The translations under genes were made by a program, and so were the position numbers. From a candidate division WS1 bacterium (GTDB lineage Bacteria; Armatimonadota; Zipacnadia; Zipacnadales; Zipacnadaceae), in NCBI GenBank assembly GCA_012523355.1, contig JAAYIR010000040.1, forward strand, positions 1-44,494: a stretch of DNA of 44,494 nucleotides, in the 5' to 3' direction. This document shows positions 9,007-17,482 of the stretch, in pieces; positions within the stretch are counted from its first letter, which is position 1, and every line of letters starts with the position of its first letter. The notes under the pieces were generated by a model. It was not told the origin of the DNA. It did not search any database and saw only the letters and a list, made by a program, of their open reading frames with translations.

Positions 9007-11844
9007 ATGAGCGAGACTCCAGACCCCGATCTAGTGAGTGCACCCGACGACTGCCGCCGCCAGGTGGCAGAGCTCGTCGAGCGCTTCGGCCGCAACCGTG
9101 ACCAGTACCGCAGCGCGGCGTATAACGAAGCGACCCTGCGCACCGAGTTCCTGGACCCGTTCTTCGAGGCGCTGGGCTGGGACGTGGCCAATCGCGCGGG
9201 CTACGCGGAGGCCTACAAGGACGTGGTGCGCGAGGTCAGTGTGGAAGTGGAGGGGGGCAGGAAGGCTCCCGACTACTGCTTCCGCATCGGCGGTCAGCGC
9301 AAGTTCTTCGTGGAGGCCAAGAAGCCCGCGATCAACGTCAAGGGCGATCCCGGTCCGGCCTACCAGGTGCGTCGCTATGCCTGGAACGCGAAGCTGCCGC
9401 TTTCCCTGCTCACCGACTTCGAGGAACTCGCCGTCTACGATTGCAGCCAGAAGCCCGCGCTTACCGACCCGCCGGGTACGGCTCGCCTCAGGTTTCTCAC
9501 CTGCGACCAATACCTCGAGCACCTCGACGAAATCTACTCGCTCTTTTCGCGCGAGGCGATCCTCAAGGGCGCTTTTGACCGCTTTGCCGAGGACCACCGC
9601 AAGCATCGCGGCACCCAGGAGGTAGACGCCGCCTTCCTGCAGGAGATGGAGAGGTGGCGCGAGGCCCTGGCGAAGGACCTGGCCCGGCATAACCAGCTAT
9701 CCGTCCCGGAGCTTAACTTTGCGGTTCAGGCCCTGCTCGACCGGATTCTGTTCCTGCGCATCGCCGAGGATCGCGGCGTGGAGCACCAGGATCAACTGCG
9801 GGAGGTGGCCGGGCGGCGCGACTGCTACTCCGCGCTGTGCCGCCGGTTCGAGCAGGCGGATGATAAGTACAACGCGGGTCTGTTCGACTTCAGCCCGCAG
9901 GGCGACACCCTCTGCCCCGGTCTGACCGTCTCGGACCGGGTGCTGAAGGCCATCATCACCGGTCTGTACTACCCCTCGCCCTACGAGTTCTCGGTGCTGG
10001 GCGCGGATATCCTGGGCGCGGTCTATGAGCAGTTCCTGGGCAAGGTCATTCGCCTGACCCCGGCCGGGCTGGCCAAGGTGGAGGAGAAGCCCGAGGTGCG
10101 CAAGGCCGGCGGGGTCTACTATACCCCCACCTACATCGTGGACTACATCGTGGCGCACACGGTGGGCGAGGCCCTGGCCGAGGCGGGGACCCCGGAGGCC
10201 GTCGCGAAGATCCATATTCTCGACCCGGCCTGCGGGTCGGGGTCCTTCCTGCTGGGGGCGTACCAGTGCCTGCTCGACTGGCACCTGCGTTACTACCTGG
10301 ACCATGACCCGGAGCGGCAGGCCCGCAAGCGCCGGCCACCGATCCTGCGCCTGAGCGAGCACGACTGGCGGCTGACGATCCAGGAGCGCAAGCGCATCCT
10401 GCTCAACAATATCTTTGGGGTGGACATTGACCGGCAGGCGGTGGAGGTGACCAAGCTCAACCTGCTGCTCAAGTGCCTGGAGGGGGTGACGCGGGAGACG
10501 GCCGACGCGACCCTGCAGCTCTTCCACGAGCGGCTGCTGCCCAACCTGGACGAGAATATCAAGTGCGGGAACAGCCTGATCGGGAGCGACTACTTCGCGG
10601 ACCGCCTGCTGCCGGATGAGGAGGAGCTGCGCCGGGTGAATCCCTTCGACTGGGAGCAGGGCTTCCCGGAGATCATGAAGGCGGGCGGGTTTGATTGCGT
10701 GATTGGGAATCCGCCGTACCTGTCCTTCTCTGGCAGGCAGAAGCCGGAGGGATATGAAGGCTCCATAGCATACTGGAAGAGGCATTACCCGTGGGATTCC
10801 TGGCCAACGAGTCACGGTCTCTTCCTCGTCAGGGCCCTGGAGCTTCGTCGCAGCGGGGGCACCATCTCGTTCATTGTCCCCGACCAGGTGGGGCACCTCG
10901 CCGGGTACGGTCCCTTGCGCGAGCAGATAATCAGTCGGACCGGCGTCCGCGAGGTACGCTACTGGGGAGAACACGTTTTCGGCCGGGTCGTCACGCCCGC
11001 TCTCACACTGGTTGTGGGTGACCCTGTGGTGGCCCCGACGCGGATTGTAGATAGGAACGGAGCCGAGCGAATGGTCCAGCTTGGAGGAGCCGCCCCCTGG
11101 GTCGCATACGACAACCGGGGGCTGCTCGCGAAGCTTGCACAAGTGGGGCGCAGCTTGGGCGACGCCGTACGCGACCCAGGCGTCCATACCGGCAACTGCT
11201 CGGCTAAGCTCGTGACCAACGAGCCTATCGCCGAATGCGATTGCGTTCCCGTACTAGAAGGCAAGCAGGTATCAAGGTACGAGTGCGCCTCCGCGCGCAA
11301 ATGGCTCCGGCTTGACTATGCACCACGCCGGGGCGAGTACTTCAGGATTGGGCATCGCGACAACTACCGACAGGCGTCCTTCATCATTAGGCAGACGGCG
11401 CCTTATCCCATTGTGGGGCCTCGCGTGGGCGCTGACTACTTCCGCAACTCGCTCTTGGCACTGTACGACTTCGCGGACCACGACACGCGTTATGTTGTAG
11501 GCTTGCTTAACTCCACATTGCTCCGCTTCGTCTATGCACAGACAACACTCGAGGCCGGACAGAAGGCCTTCCCCCAGGTAAAGGTGGCATCAATCCGCTC
11601 CCTTCCCATCCGCACGATTGACTTTGACAATCCGGCGGAGGTGAAGAGGCATGACCGGATGGTGGCGCTGGTGGAGACCATGCTGGACCTGCACAAGCGG
11701 CTGCCGCAGGCGCAGACGGCGCAGGACCGGGAGCTTCTGCAGCGGCAGATCGAGGCCACCGACCGCGAGATTGACCGGCTGGTCTATGAGCTCTACGGGC
11801 TGAGCGAGGAGGAGATTGCGCTGGTGGAAGGCGAAGAGGGGTGA
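9007..11844 (+). CDS. Type IIG restriction-modification enzyme (Eco57I-like, single chain)
   Basis: One polypeptide of 945 residues combining DNA cleavage, adenine methylation and recognition. The N-terminal domain has a PD-(D/E)xK-type nuclease core (KAPDYCFRIGG then FFVEAKK). A helical linker leads to the methylase with SAM motif DPACGSGSFLLGAY, GVDIDRQAVEVTKLNLLLKC and catalytic NPPY. The C-terminal part is a TaqI-like specificity domain ending in a helical, coiled-coil-like tail (LHKRLPQAQTAQDRELLQRQ). I choose the ATG at 9007; the upstream GTG at 8920 overlaps ahcY. Base composition drops between about 10730 and 11600, with AGG, ATA and TTA/CTT-type codons, while both flanks are uniformly GC-rich. 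That fits exchange of the recognition domain. No separate subunits or other defence genes flank it. Confidence 0.9.
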   Translation: MSETPDPDLVSAPDDCRRQVAELVERFGRNRDQYRSAAYNEATLRTEFLDPFFEALGWDVANRAGYAEAYKDVVREVSVEVEGGRKAPDYCFRIGGQRKFFVEAKKPAINVKGDPGPAYQVRRYAWNAKLPLSLLTDFEELAVYDCSQKPALTDPPGTARLRFLTCDQYLEHLDEIYSLFSREAILKGAFDRFAEDHRKHRGTQEVDAAFLQEMERWREALAKDLARHNQLSVPELNFAVQALLDRILFLRIAEDRGVEHQDQLREVAGRRDCYSALCRRFEQADDKYNAGLFDFSPQGDTLCPGLTVSDRVLKAIITGLYYPSPYEFSVLGADILGAVYEQFLGKVIRLTPAGLAKVEEKPEVRKAGGVYYTPTYIVDYIVAHTVGEALAEAGTPEAVAKIHILDPACGSGSFLLGAYQCLLDWHLRYYLDHDPERQARKRRPPILRLSEHDWRLTIQERKRILLNNIFGVDIDRQAVEVTKLNLLLKCLEGVTRETADATLQLFHERLLPNLDENIKCGNSLIGSDYFADRLLPDEEELRRVNPFDWEQGFPEIMKAGGFDCVIGNPPYLSFSGRQKPEGYEGSIAYWKRHYPWDSWPTSHGLFLVRALELRRSGGTISFIVPDQVGHLAGYGPLREQIISRTGVREVRYWGEHVFGRVVTPALTLVVGDPVVAPTRIVDRNGAERMVQLGGAAPWVAYDNRGLLAKLAQVGRSLGDAVRDPGVHTGNCSAKLVTNEPIAECDCVPVLEGKQVSRYECASARKWLRLDYAPRRGEYFRIGHRDNYRQASFIIRQTAPYPIVGPRVGADYFRNSLLALYDFADHDTRYVVGLLNSTLLRFVYAQTTLEAGQKAFPQVKVASIRSLPIRTIDFDNPAEVKRHDRMVALVETMLDLHKRLPQAQTAQDRELLQRQIEATDREIDRLVYELYGLSEEEIALVEGEEG

Positions 11845-11855
11845 CACGGGGAGAG

Positions 11856-11964
11856 GGTCAGGCGAGACGCCTGACCTACCGGGGGAGGGTAGAGGGGTCA
11901 GGCGGGACGCCTGACCTACCGAAGGAGCGAGAGGAGAAGGGTCAGGCGGGACGCCTGACCTACT
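11856..11964 (-). repeat. Three tandem GTAG-tagged hairpins (family B)
   Basis: GGTCAGGCG-(A/G)GA-CGCCTGACC followed by TAC occurs at 11856, 11896 and 11940, spaced 40 and 44 bases. Stems are perfect 9-mers; spacers are unrelated purine-rich sequence. On the minus strand each reads GTAG overlapping the 5' end of the hairpin. The array separates the restriction enzyme gene from the next lipoprotein gene. Confidence 0.8.
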
Positions 11965-11979
11965 GGAGGAGGAAGGTCC

Positions 11980-12252
11980 ATGCGTAGTGTACTGATAGCG
12001 TTAGTGCTGGTAACACTGGCGGGGGGGCTGCTGGTGGCAGTGGCGGGGTGTCCCTCGCAACCCGCAGAGGTGCCGCCGCCGGAAACGGAAATCGTGCCCG
12101 TGCCGCCGGGAGCGAGCTTGACGCCAGAGGCCGCACCCGCGACTCCGGAAGCCGGCGCCGCGCCCGCGGAGGCTTCTCCACCCGGGGAAGCTGCGGCTCA
12201 GCCCGCCGCGGAGACTCCGCCGGAGGCTCCCGCGTCACAGCCGGGAACCTGA
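11980..12252 (+). CDS. Small Pro/Ala/Glu-rich lipoprotein
   Basis: A 90-residue product with a type II signal: hydrophobic VLIALVLVTLAGGLLVAV and lipobox VAGC, so Cys at about position 24 should be lipidated. The rest is low-complexity, rich in Pro, Ala and Glu (PPGASLTPEAAPATPEAG), with no globular domain. It may be a membrane-tethered linker or spacer. A strong GGAGGAGG precedes the ATG. The function is unknown, and the bias in composition means homologues would be hard to identify. Confidence 0.65.
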   Translation: MRSVLIALVLVTLAGGLLVAVAGCPSQPAEVPPPETEIVPVPPGASLTPEAAPATPEAGAAPAEASPPGEAAAQPAAETPPEAPASQPGT

Positions 12253-12457
12253 GAGACGGGCTCGGGGACCAAGACCTCGAGATAATCTGAAGAGCCACGC
12301 GCCGGGGGATCGCAGAGCGGTCTCCCGCCGTGGTTTAAGTGAGTAGAGAGCCTCGGCAATCTGGAGGGGTCTGCCGGTGCGCCGGAAGGAATCCCCGTCG
12401 CGTCCGGCGAATCTCTGGCCGCTTCCTAGTACAGAGACACCCAAGGAGATGCCTGCC

Positions 12458-13303
12458 ATGAACGATCTGAAGATAGCCGTGTTTCCGGGAGTATTCAGCG
12501 AGGACCTGACCGAGGCGGCGCAGAAGGCCGCGGAGCTGGGGATACCCGGGCTGCACCTGAGCGCGTATGGCCGCTACCACGCCGACCAGCTCGACGCCCA
12601 GGCGCGCCGCGATATTCTCAAGATGCTGCGGGACACGGGCGTGGAGATCTCCGCCATCTCCTACTGGGGCGGCGAGGTGGACCTATGCGACCGCTCACAG
12701 CACGAGAAGGCGATCCCGGAGGGGAAGAAGGCCATGCAACTGGCCGTGGACCTGGAGTGCTGCAAGTGGCAGGGGCATGTGGGCATGGTCCCCTGGGAGA
12801 CCGGCAACGAGCGCTGGGACTCCATCGTGGAAGGAACCCGCGAACTCTGCGACTACGGGGGCAGCATCGGGGCCGTCCTGCTGCTGGAGACCGGGCCGGA
12901 GCCGCCACGCATCTTCAAGCGGCTGCTGGAGACGGTGAACAGCACGGGCCTGGGTATCAACTTTGACCCGGCGAACCTGATTCTCTGGCCGCCGACGGTC
13001 GCCAAGCACATGGAGGTGCCCTATAGCCGCGAATGGGCAGATGAAAACTTCAACCCGGAGGCCGGAGCAGAATTGCTGCTGCCGTGGATCGGGCACACGC
13101 ACGCCAAGGATGCGCTGGTGAAGGAAGATGGCACGCCGCAGGAGGTGCCGCTGGGCGAGGGCTGGGTGGACTGGCCACGGTATGTGAAAATCCTGCGCGA
13201 CGGCGGGTACGACGGGTACTTCGCCATCGAGCGCGAAGCAGGAGAAGATAAGGTGGGGGACGTGGTCCGGGCGGTGGAGTTCCTGCGCAGCCTGGAGGTC
13301 TAG
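12458..13303 (+). CDS. Sugar phosphate isomerase/epimerase (xylose isomerase-like TIM barrel)
   Basis: Predicted 281-residue member of the AP endonuclease 2 / xylose isomerase-like superfamily, an enzyme fold that isomerises or epimerises sugars using divalent metal. Metal-ligand candidates lie at strand ends: LLLETGPEP, GINFDPANLI (Asp), WIGHTHAKD (two His) and YFAIEREAG (Glu). ATG 12458 is chosen because AAGGAG is 9 bases upstream, whereas ATG 12449 abuts it. It stands alone between lipoprotein genes, so its substrate cannot be inferred from neighbours. Related proteins in sugar-degrading bacteria often act with Gfo/Idh/MocA dehydrogenases such as the one at 24973-26085. Confidence 0.85.
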   Translation: MNDLKIAVFPGVFSEDLTEAAQKAAELGIPGLHLSAYGRYHADQLDAQARRDILKMLRDTGVEISAISYWGGEVDLCDRSQHEKAIPEGKKAMQLAVDLECCKWQGHVGMVPWETGNERWDSIVEGTRELCDYGGSIGAVLLLETGPEPPRIFKRLLETVNSTGLGINFDPANLILWPPTVAKHMEVPYSREWADENFNPEAGAELLLPWIGHTHAKDALVKEDGTPQEVPLGEGWVDWPRYVKILRDGGYDGYFAIEREAGEDKVGDVVRAVEFLRSLEV

Positions 13304-13358
13304 ACCGAACAGAACGGGCCAATCCGTCAGTTCGCAGACAGTCGAGGGCAGCGCGTAA

Positions 13359-13398
13359 GGGCGGCAATCGCGGGCAGACCCGCGAAAGCCGCCCCTAC
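13359..13398 (-). repeat. GTAG-tagged REP-like hairpin A3
   Basis: The outer stem GGGCGGC/GCCGCCC is the same as in A1 and A2, but the inner stem is TCGCGGG/CCCGCGA, a wholly different sequence that still pairs. The tail is CTACAG, giving GTAG on the minus strand. Confidence 0.7.
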
Positions 13399-13464
13399 AG
13401 CCCCCCGAGAAAGTCATTCCCGAACCCGGGGCGCCGGTGTCTCGTCGGCACGGAGACCGATGAT

Positions 13465-13524
13465 GTCAGGCGGGACGCCTGACTTGCCGAGGTTCTGCGG
13501 GACAGGCGGGACGCCTGTCCTACC
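13465..13524 (-). repeat. Two family B hairpins with alternative stems
   Basis: GTCAGGCG-GGA-CGCCTGAC (13465-13483, tail TTGCC, tag lost) is followed by GGACAGGCG-GGA-CGCCTGTCC (13500-13520, tail TACC). The third base pair is T-A in one and A-T in the other, a compensated change. GAACAGGCTC occurs 15 bases after the second and also after the copy at 42376. Confidence 0.75.
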
Positions 13525-13581
13525 GACACGATAGAACAGGCTCGGGAACAATACTCTCGCGCAAGACGTCTCTTTGCTGTC

Positions 13582-14526
13582 ATGACGCGACCGGGCCTCA
13601 ACCTCCTGCTGGTGGCGCTCCTCGCCCTCCTGGCCGGCTGTGGTGGAGGGGGCGGCGACTCCACGCCGTCGGTCACCGGCCTGCTGCTGTCCTATTACTA
13701 CGTGCTGCCTTCCGGCACGCTGCCCTTCACGGCTACCGTCGGCGACCAGGTGCAGCTTCTGGCCTACGGGACGCGGGCGACCGGGCAGCCGACGCCGATG
13801 ACCAGCCAGGTGACCTGGGTGAGCAGCGACCAGGGGGTGGCCACGGTCAGCGCGACGGGCATGCTCACGGCCAACAGCCCCGGCCAGACGACCATCACGA
13901 TCACCTACCAGCAAGTTACTCCGGCGAGCCTGGAAGTGACCGTGGAGAACCGCGGTCCGCAGCCCACCGCCGACCTCTACCCCTTCGCAGTGGGGAACGT
14001 CTGGACCTATACCGGGACCTCCGTCACTCCCAGCGCGCTACGCGCGGCCCAGGCCACGACCCTGACCATCACCGTGGCGCGGCAAGTGATCATCGAGGGG
14101 AAGGTGTGGTGGGAGCTGCACATCCTGGGGACCGACCCCCAGGACCCGCTGGGCAGCATGTGGCTGCGGCATGAGGGAGAGGGGCTGCTGGAGTACGTGG
14201 ACTCCGCCACACAGTTCTGGAGGCTGAAGGAACCACTGGAGGCCGGGAGACAGTGGGCGGATCTAAACGACCCCGCTCATACCTGGAAGATTCTGAGCCT
14301 CAACGCTGCGGCGACGGTTCCCGCGGGGAGCTACACGGACTGCGTGCAAGCGGTGGAGCACTGGATCACGGACCCCGAAGCCGACCCGCCGAACACGCCC
14401 TATGACATTACCACCTGGTACGCGCCGGGGGTGGGGCCGGTCTTGAGCCGGACGACCTGGGTGGACCCGGATACGCAACAGCTCATGACCGATGAGCAGA
14501 AGCTCACTCGCTTCGAGCCGCGCTGA
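13582..14526 (+). CDS. Lipoprotein with bacterial Ig-like domain
   Basis: A 314-residue exported protein. It has a lipobox LLAGC near residue 20 followed by a Gly-rich linker (GCGGGGGDS), then a Big_2-like domain at about residues 35-115 (VTWVSSDQGVATVSATGML, then an NSPGQTTITITY strand). After it comes a second beta-rich domain from about 130 (LYPFAVGNVWTYTGTS) of a type seen in other lipoproteins of unknown role. It should sit on a membrane face toward the periplasm or outside. Upstream are three REP-like hairpins; no clear Shine-Dalgarno precedes the ATG. The function is unknown, and surface adhesion or structural roles are possible. Confidence 0.75.
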   Translation: MTRPGLNLLLVALLALLAGCGGGGGDSTPSVTGLLLSYYYVLPSGTLPFTATVGDQVQLLAYGTRATGQPTPMTSQVTWVSSDQGVATVSATGMLTANSPGQTTITITYQQVTPASLEVTVENRGPQPTADLYPFAVGNVWTYTGTSVTPSALRAAQATTLTITVARQVIIEGKVWWELHILGTDPQDPLGSMWLRHEGEGLLEYVDSATQFWRLKEPLEAGRQWADLNDPAHTWKILSLNAAATVPAGSYTDCVQAVEHWITDPEADPPNTPYDITTWYAPGVGPVLSRTTWVDPDTQQLMTDEQKLTRFEPR

Positions 14527-14757
14527 AGCGAGCCCTCAGGAATCATCGCCTCTCCCCCTGCCACAAGGCGCACCTCTCGACAACAGCGGTGGAGATAATC
14601 GCCGCCGCGAGAGGTGACCCCCTCCGGCCCCGGGCTCGTCTGTTAGGCCGAGGGGAGCGCGCCGGGGAGGTCCCGGGCGCCTCCACAGAGCATTAGTAGA
14701 GGCGAGACGACGACAAGGAGCGGCTCCATCCAGCGCTGCCGTCAAGGAGGACTCTTC

Positions 14758-17121
14758 ATGCCCACATCCACTGATCTTACTGCTTTGCGCCGGTACCGGC
14801 GGGCGGTGGACTATCTGGCCGCCGCGCAGGTGTACTTGAAGAGCAACGCGCTGCTGCGGGAGCCGCTGCAGCCGGAGCATGTCAAGGAGCGCCTGCTGGG
14901 GCACTGGGGGACCACGCCGGGGCTGAACCTGATCTATGCCCACCTCAACCGCCTGATCCTCGACACCGAGGCGGAGATCCTGCTGGTCACGGGTCCGGGA
15001 CACGGCGCGGCGGCGAACCTGGCCAACCTGTATCTGGAGGGTACGCTCACCCAATACTACCCGGAGATGACCCATGACCTGGAGGGGCTGGAGCGCTTTG
15101 TGAGCGCCTTCTCGCGGCCGGGCGGGTTCCCGAGCCACCTGTTTCCCGGCCTGCCCGGGGTGATCAACGAGGGCGGGGAGCTGGGGTACGCGCTGGCGAT
15201 CTCTTTCGGCGCGGCACTGGATAACCCGGACCTGATCGTGGCCTGCATCGTGGGGGACGGGGAGGCGGAGACGGGCGCCACCGCCACCGCCTGGCACAGC
15301 AACAAGTTTCTCAACCCGGCCAGTGACGGGGCGGTGCTGCCGATTGTGCACCTCAACGGCTTCAAGATCTCCCAGCCGACGATCTATGGCACGATGACCG
15401 ACGAGGAGCTGACGGCGCTGTTCACCGGGTATGGCTACGCGCCACGGATAGTGGACTACAGCGACCACCTGGATGAGGACTGCATCGCGGCCTTCGACTG
15501 GGCCCATGGGGAGATACGCGCGATTCAGGATAGGGCTCGTAAAGAGGAGGGAACCGCTCAGGCAGGACGGCCCCGGTGGCCGGTGCTGCTGCTACGCACT
15601 CCCAAGGGAATGGGCTGTCCGCTGGAGATTGACGGGGTGCAGGTGGAGGGGTCCTTCCATGCGCACCAGGTGCCGGCCAAGGAGTTGCGAACCAACCCCC
15701 AGCATCTCAAGATCGTGGAGCAGTGGCTGCGTACGTATAAGCCCGAGGAACTCTGGGACGAGGAGGGGCGCCCGGCGGCGGACATACTGGCCGCCTGCCC
15801 TCAGGGAGATCGGCGCATGGCCGAGAACCCCCACGGACATGGCGGGCGCGTGCGTCAGCCTCTCGACCTGCCCCCGGTGGAGGACTACGCGATCACGGTG
15901 TCGCCGCGCGGGGCTCCGGCGGAGAACATGGTGGCCCTGGGGGACTTCCTGCGGGACCTCCTGCGACGCGATCAGCGGCATGACTTCCGCATCGTCTGCC
16001 CGGACGAGCTAGTGTCCAACCGGCTGGGGGCGGTGCTGGAGGCGACGGACCGCCAGTACGTGTGGCCGGTGCCGCCCCAGGCCGAGCATATCTCCCCGCG
16101 CGGGCAGGTGCTGGAGGTGCTGTCGGAGCATGACTGCCAGGCCTGGCTGCAAGGGTATCTGCTTACCGGGCGCCACGGCCTGTATCCGTGCTACGAGGCC
16201 TTCGTCTCCATCGTGGATACCATGCTGGACCAGTACGCCAAGTTCATCAAGGCCTCGCTGGAGGTGCCGTGGCGCGAGCCGGTCTCCTCGCTCAACTACC
16301 TGCTCACCTCGGTGTCATGGCGGCAGGATCACAACGGTTATTCGCACCAGGGCCCGGGTTTCATCAACAACCTGCTCACCAAGAAGGGGCACACCTATCA
16401 CATCTATCTCCCACCGGACAGCAACACCCTGGTGGCGACGATGGAGCACTGCCTGCGGCAGACCAGCTATGTCAATCTGGTGGTGGCGAGCAAGCAGGAC
16501 ATGCCGCAATGGCTGTCCATGTCGGAGGCGCGCGAGCACTTCCGGGCCGGGGCCTCGATCTGGCCCTGGGCGGGGACGAACGGGGGCGAGGACCCAGAGC
16601 TGGTCTTCGCCGGATGCGGGGATCACCTGACCCTGGAGGCCATCGCGGCGGTGCAGCTGCTGCGCGAGGAGGCGCCCGAGTGGCGGACGCGGGTGGTGAA
16701 CGTGGTGAACCTGCTCTCCATCGCCATTCCGCAGAAATATCCTGCGGGGCTGGAGGAGAAGCAGTTCCAGCGGCTGTTTCCGCTGGACGTGCCGGTGATC
16801 TTCAACTTCCATGGCTACACGGCAGCGATCAAGCAGCTCCTGTGGGAACGGCCGCAGCAAGAGCGGTTTGACATCAACGGCTACCGCGAGGAGGGCACGA
16901 CCACCACACCGTTTGACATGCACGTGCTGAATCGCACCAGCCGGTATCACCTGATCATCCTGGCAGCGGAGAAGATGGCGCAGCAGGAGCCCTCGCGCTC
17001 GGGCCAGTGCGAGGCGCTGGTGCGCAAGTACCGGGGCCGGCTGGAGGAGCACCGGAATTACATCCTGGAACACGGAATGGACCCGCCGGAGATCGCGGAC
17101 TGGCAGTGGTCGGCGGAGTGA
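14758..17121 (+). CDS. xfp: Phosphoketolase (xylulose-5-P / fructose-6-P)
   Basis: Thiamine diphosphate enzyme of 787 residues, full length for the family, that splits xylulose 5-phosphate or fructose 6-phosphate with phosphate to acetyl phosphate and a shorter sugar phosphate. Seen: the family N-terminus (LKSNALLREPLQPEHVKERL, LLGHWGTTPGLN), VTGPGHGAAAN, the ThDP/Mg motif GDGEAETG at 166-173, HLNGFKISQPTIYG, and the central SWRQDHNGYSHQGPGF. The C-terminal XFP_C part ends with NRTSRYHL and GMDPPEIADWQW. AAGGAGG lies 7 bases before the ATG. No acetate kinase or phosphotransacetylase gene lies nearby, so the acetyl phosphate must be used by enzymes encoded elsewhere. Preference for X5P or F6P cannot be told from sequence alone. 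Confidence 0.95.
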   Translation: MPTSTDLTALRRYRRAVDYLAAAQVYLKSNALLREPLQPEHVKERLLGHWGTTPGLNLIYAHLNRLILDTEAEILLVTGPGHGAAANLANLYLEGTLTQYYPEMTHDLEGLERFVSAFSRPGGFPSHLFPGLPGVINEGGELGYALAISFGAALDNPDLIVACIVGDGEAETGATATAWHSNKFLNPASDGAVLPIVHLNGFKISQPTIYGTMTDEELTALFTGYGYAPRIVDYSDHLDEDCIAAFDWAHGEIRAIQDRARKEEGTAQAGRPRWPVLLLRTPKGMGCPLEIDGVQVEGSFHAHQVPAKELRTNPQHLKIVEQWLRTYKPEELWDEEGRPAADILAACPQGDRRMAENPHGHGGRVRQPLDLPPVEDYAITVSPRGAPAENMVALGDFLRDLLRRDQRHDFRIVCPDELVSNRLGAVLEATDRQYVWPVPPQAEHISPRGQVLEVLSEHDCQAWLQGYLLTGRHGLYPCYEAFVSIVDTMLDQYAKFIKASLEVPWREPVSSLNYLLTSVSWRQDHNGYSHQGPGFINNLLTKKGHTYHIYLPPDSNTLVATMEHCLRQTSYVNLVVASKQDMPQWLSMSEAREHFRAGASIWPWAGTNGGEDPELVFAGCGDHLTLEAIAAVQLLREEAPEWRTRVVNVVNLLSIAIPQKYPAGLEEKQFQRLFPLDVPVIFNFHGYTAAIKQLLWERPQQERFDINGYREEGTTTTPFDMHVLNRTSRYHLIILAAEKMAQQEPSRSGQCEALVRKYRGRLEEHRNYILEHGMDPPEIADWQWSAE

Positions 17122-17127
17122 GAGGGG

Positions 17128-17260
17128 CGGAGGCCTCACCCCCTAGGCGTCCGCGAGGCGGCCGCCGGTCTCCCTCTCCCCTGCCAGGGGAGGGGGATAG
17201 GATAGGCAGAGGGGGCCGGCCTCGTGACGCGCAGAGCGCGTCAGTCGTGCGGCCCCTCCA
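17128..17260 (-). repeat. Composite palindromic repeat, copy 3
   Basis: CGGAGGCCTCACCCCCT, a CTCCCTCTCCCC/GGGGAGGGGGA stem, then GGGCCGGCCTC with inner TGACGCGC/GCGCGTCA and CGGCCCCTCCA (17213-17260). It has the same orientation as copies 1 and 2. The following stretch GAGGTCGAGAG...GCGCGGGCG is shared with the copy at 20089. Confidence 0.7.
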
Positions 17261-17293
17261 ACAAGAGCGAGAGGTCGAGAGGTGTGCGCGGGC

Positions 17294-17318
17294 GGACAGG
17301 GGAGACGCCTGTCCTACC
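17294..17318 (-). repeat. Family B hairpin, degenerate stem
   Basis: GGACAGGGG-AGA-CGCCTGTCC-TACC: same as the intact family except for one G-G mismatch in the stem. The minus-strand GTAG tag is kept. Confidence 0.65.
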
Positions 17319-17360
17319 AGGTGGATCCAGGACCGCGTAGGACTTGTTTCAACCTTCCAG

Positions 17361-17387
17361 GCGAGGAGGCCGGTTCCCGCTCCTCGC
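17361..17387. promoter_or_regulatory. Perfect inverted repeat in the leader of the first GH4 gene
   Basis: GCGAGGAG and CTCCTCGC pair around an 11-base loop about 95 bases upstream of the GH4 start. No U-run follows. It could be an operator or an mRNA stem; it does not match the repeat families seen elsewhere. The rest of 17261-17482 shows nothing I can assign. Confidence 0.3.
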
Positions 17388-17482
17388 GAGGCAAGGCGCG
17401 AGGGAACAGCGCCCGCAGGTTGTGGTCCCGGTTGCGTCGAATTCCCCTTGAACCTACTCCACGCTCAAGGGAGGTCTTTCCT

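Noticed and set aside
9697-11187. 496-codon minus-strand open frame within the restriction enzyme gene
   Set aside because: No family motifs and rich in Arg/Gln/Pro; the plus strand carries clear nuclease and methylase motifs.
9007-11844. Multi-gene defence island such as BREX or DISARM
   Set aside because: The enzyme is a self-contained type IIG protein and its neighbours are housekeeping or lipoprotein genes.
11856-11964. Possible short CRISPR array
   Set aside because: Repeats are perfect palindromes with only three copies, spacers are 15-20 bases of purine-rich sequence, single copies occur elsewhere, and no cas genes are present.
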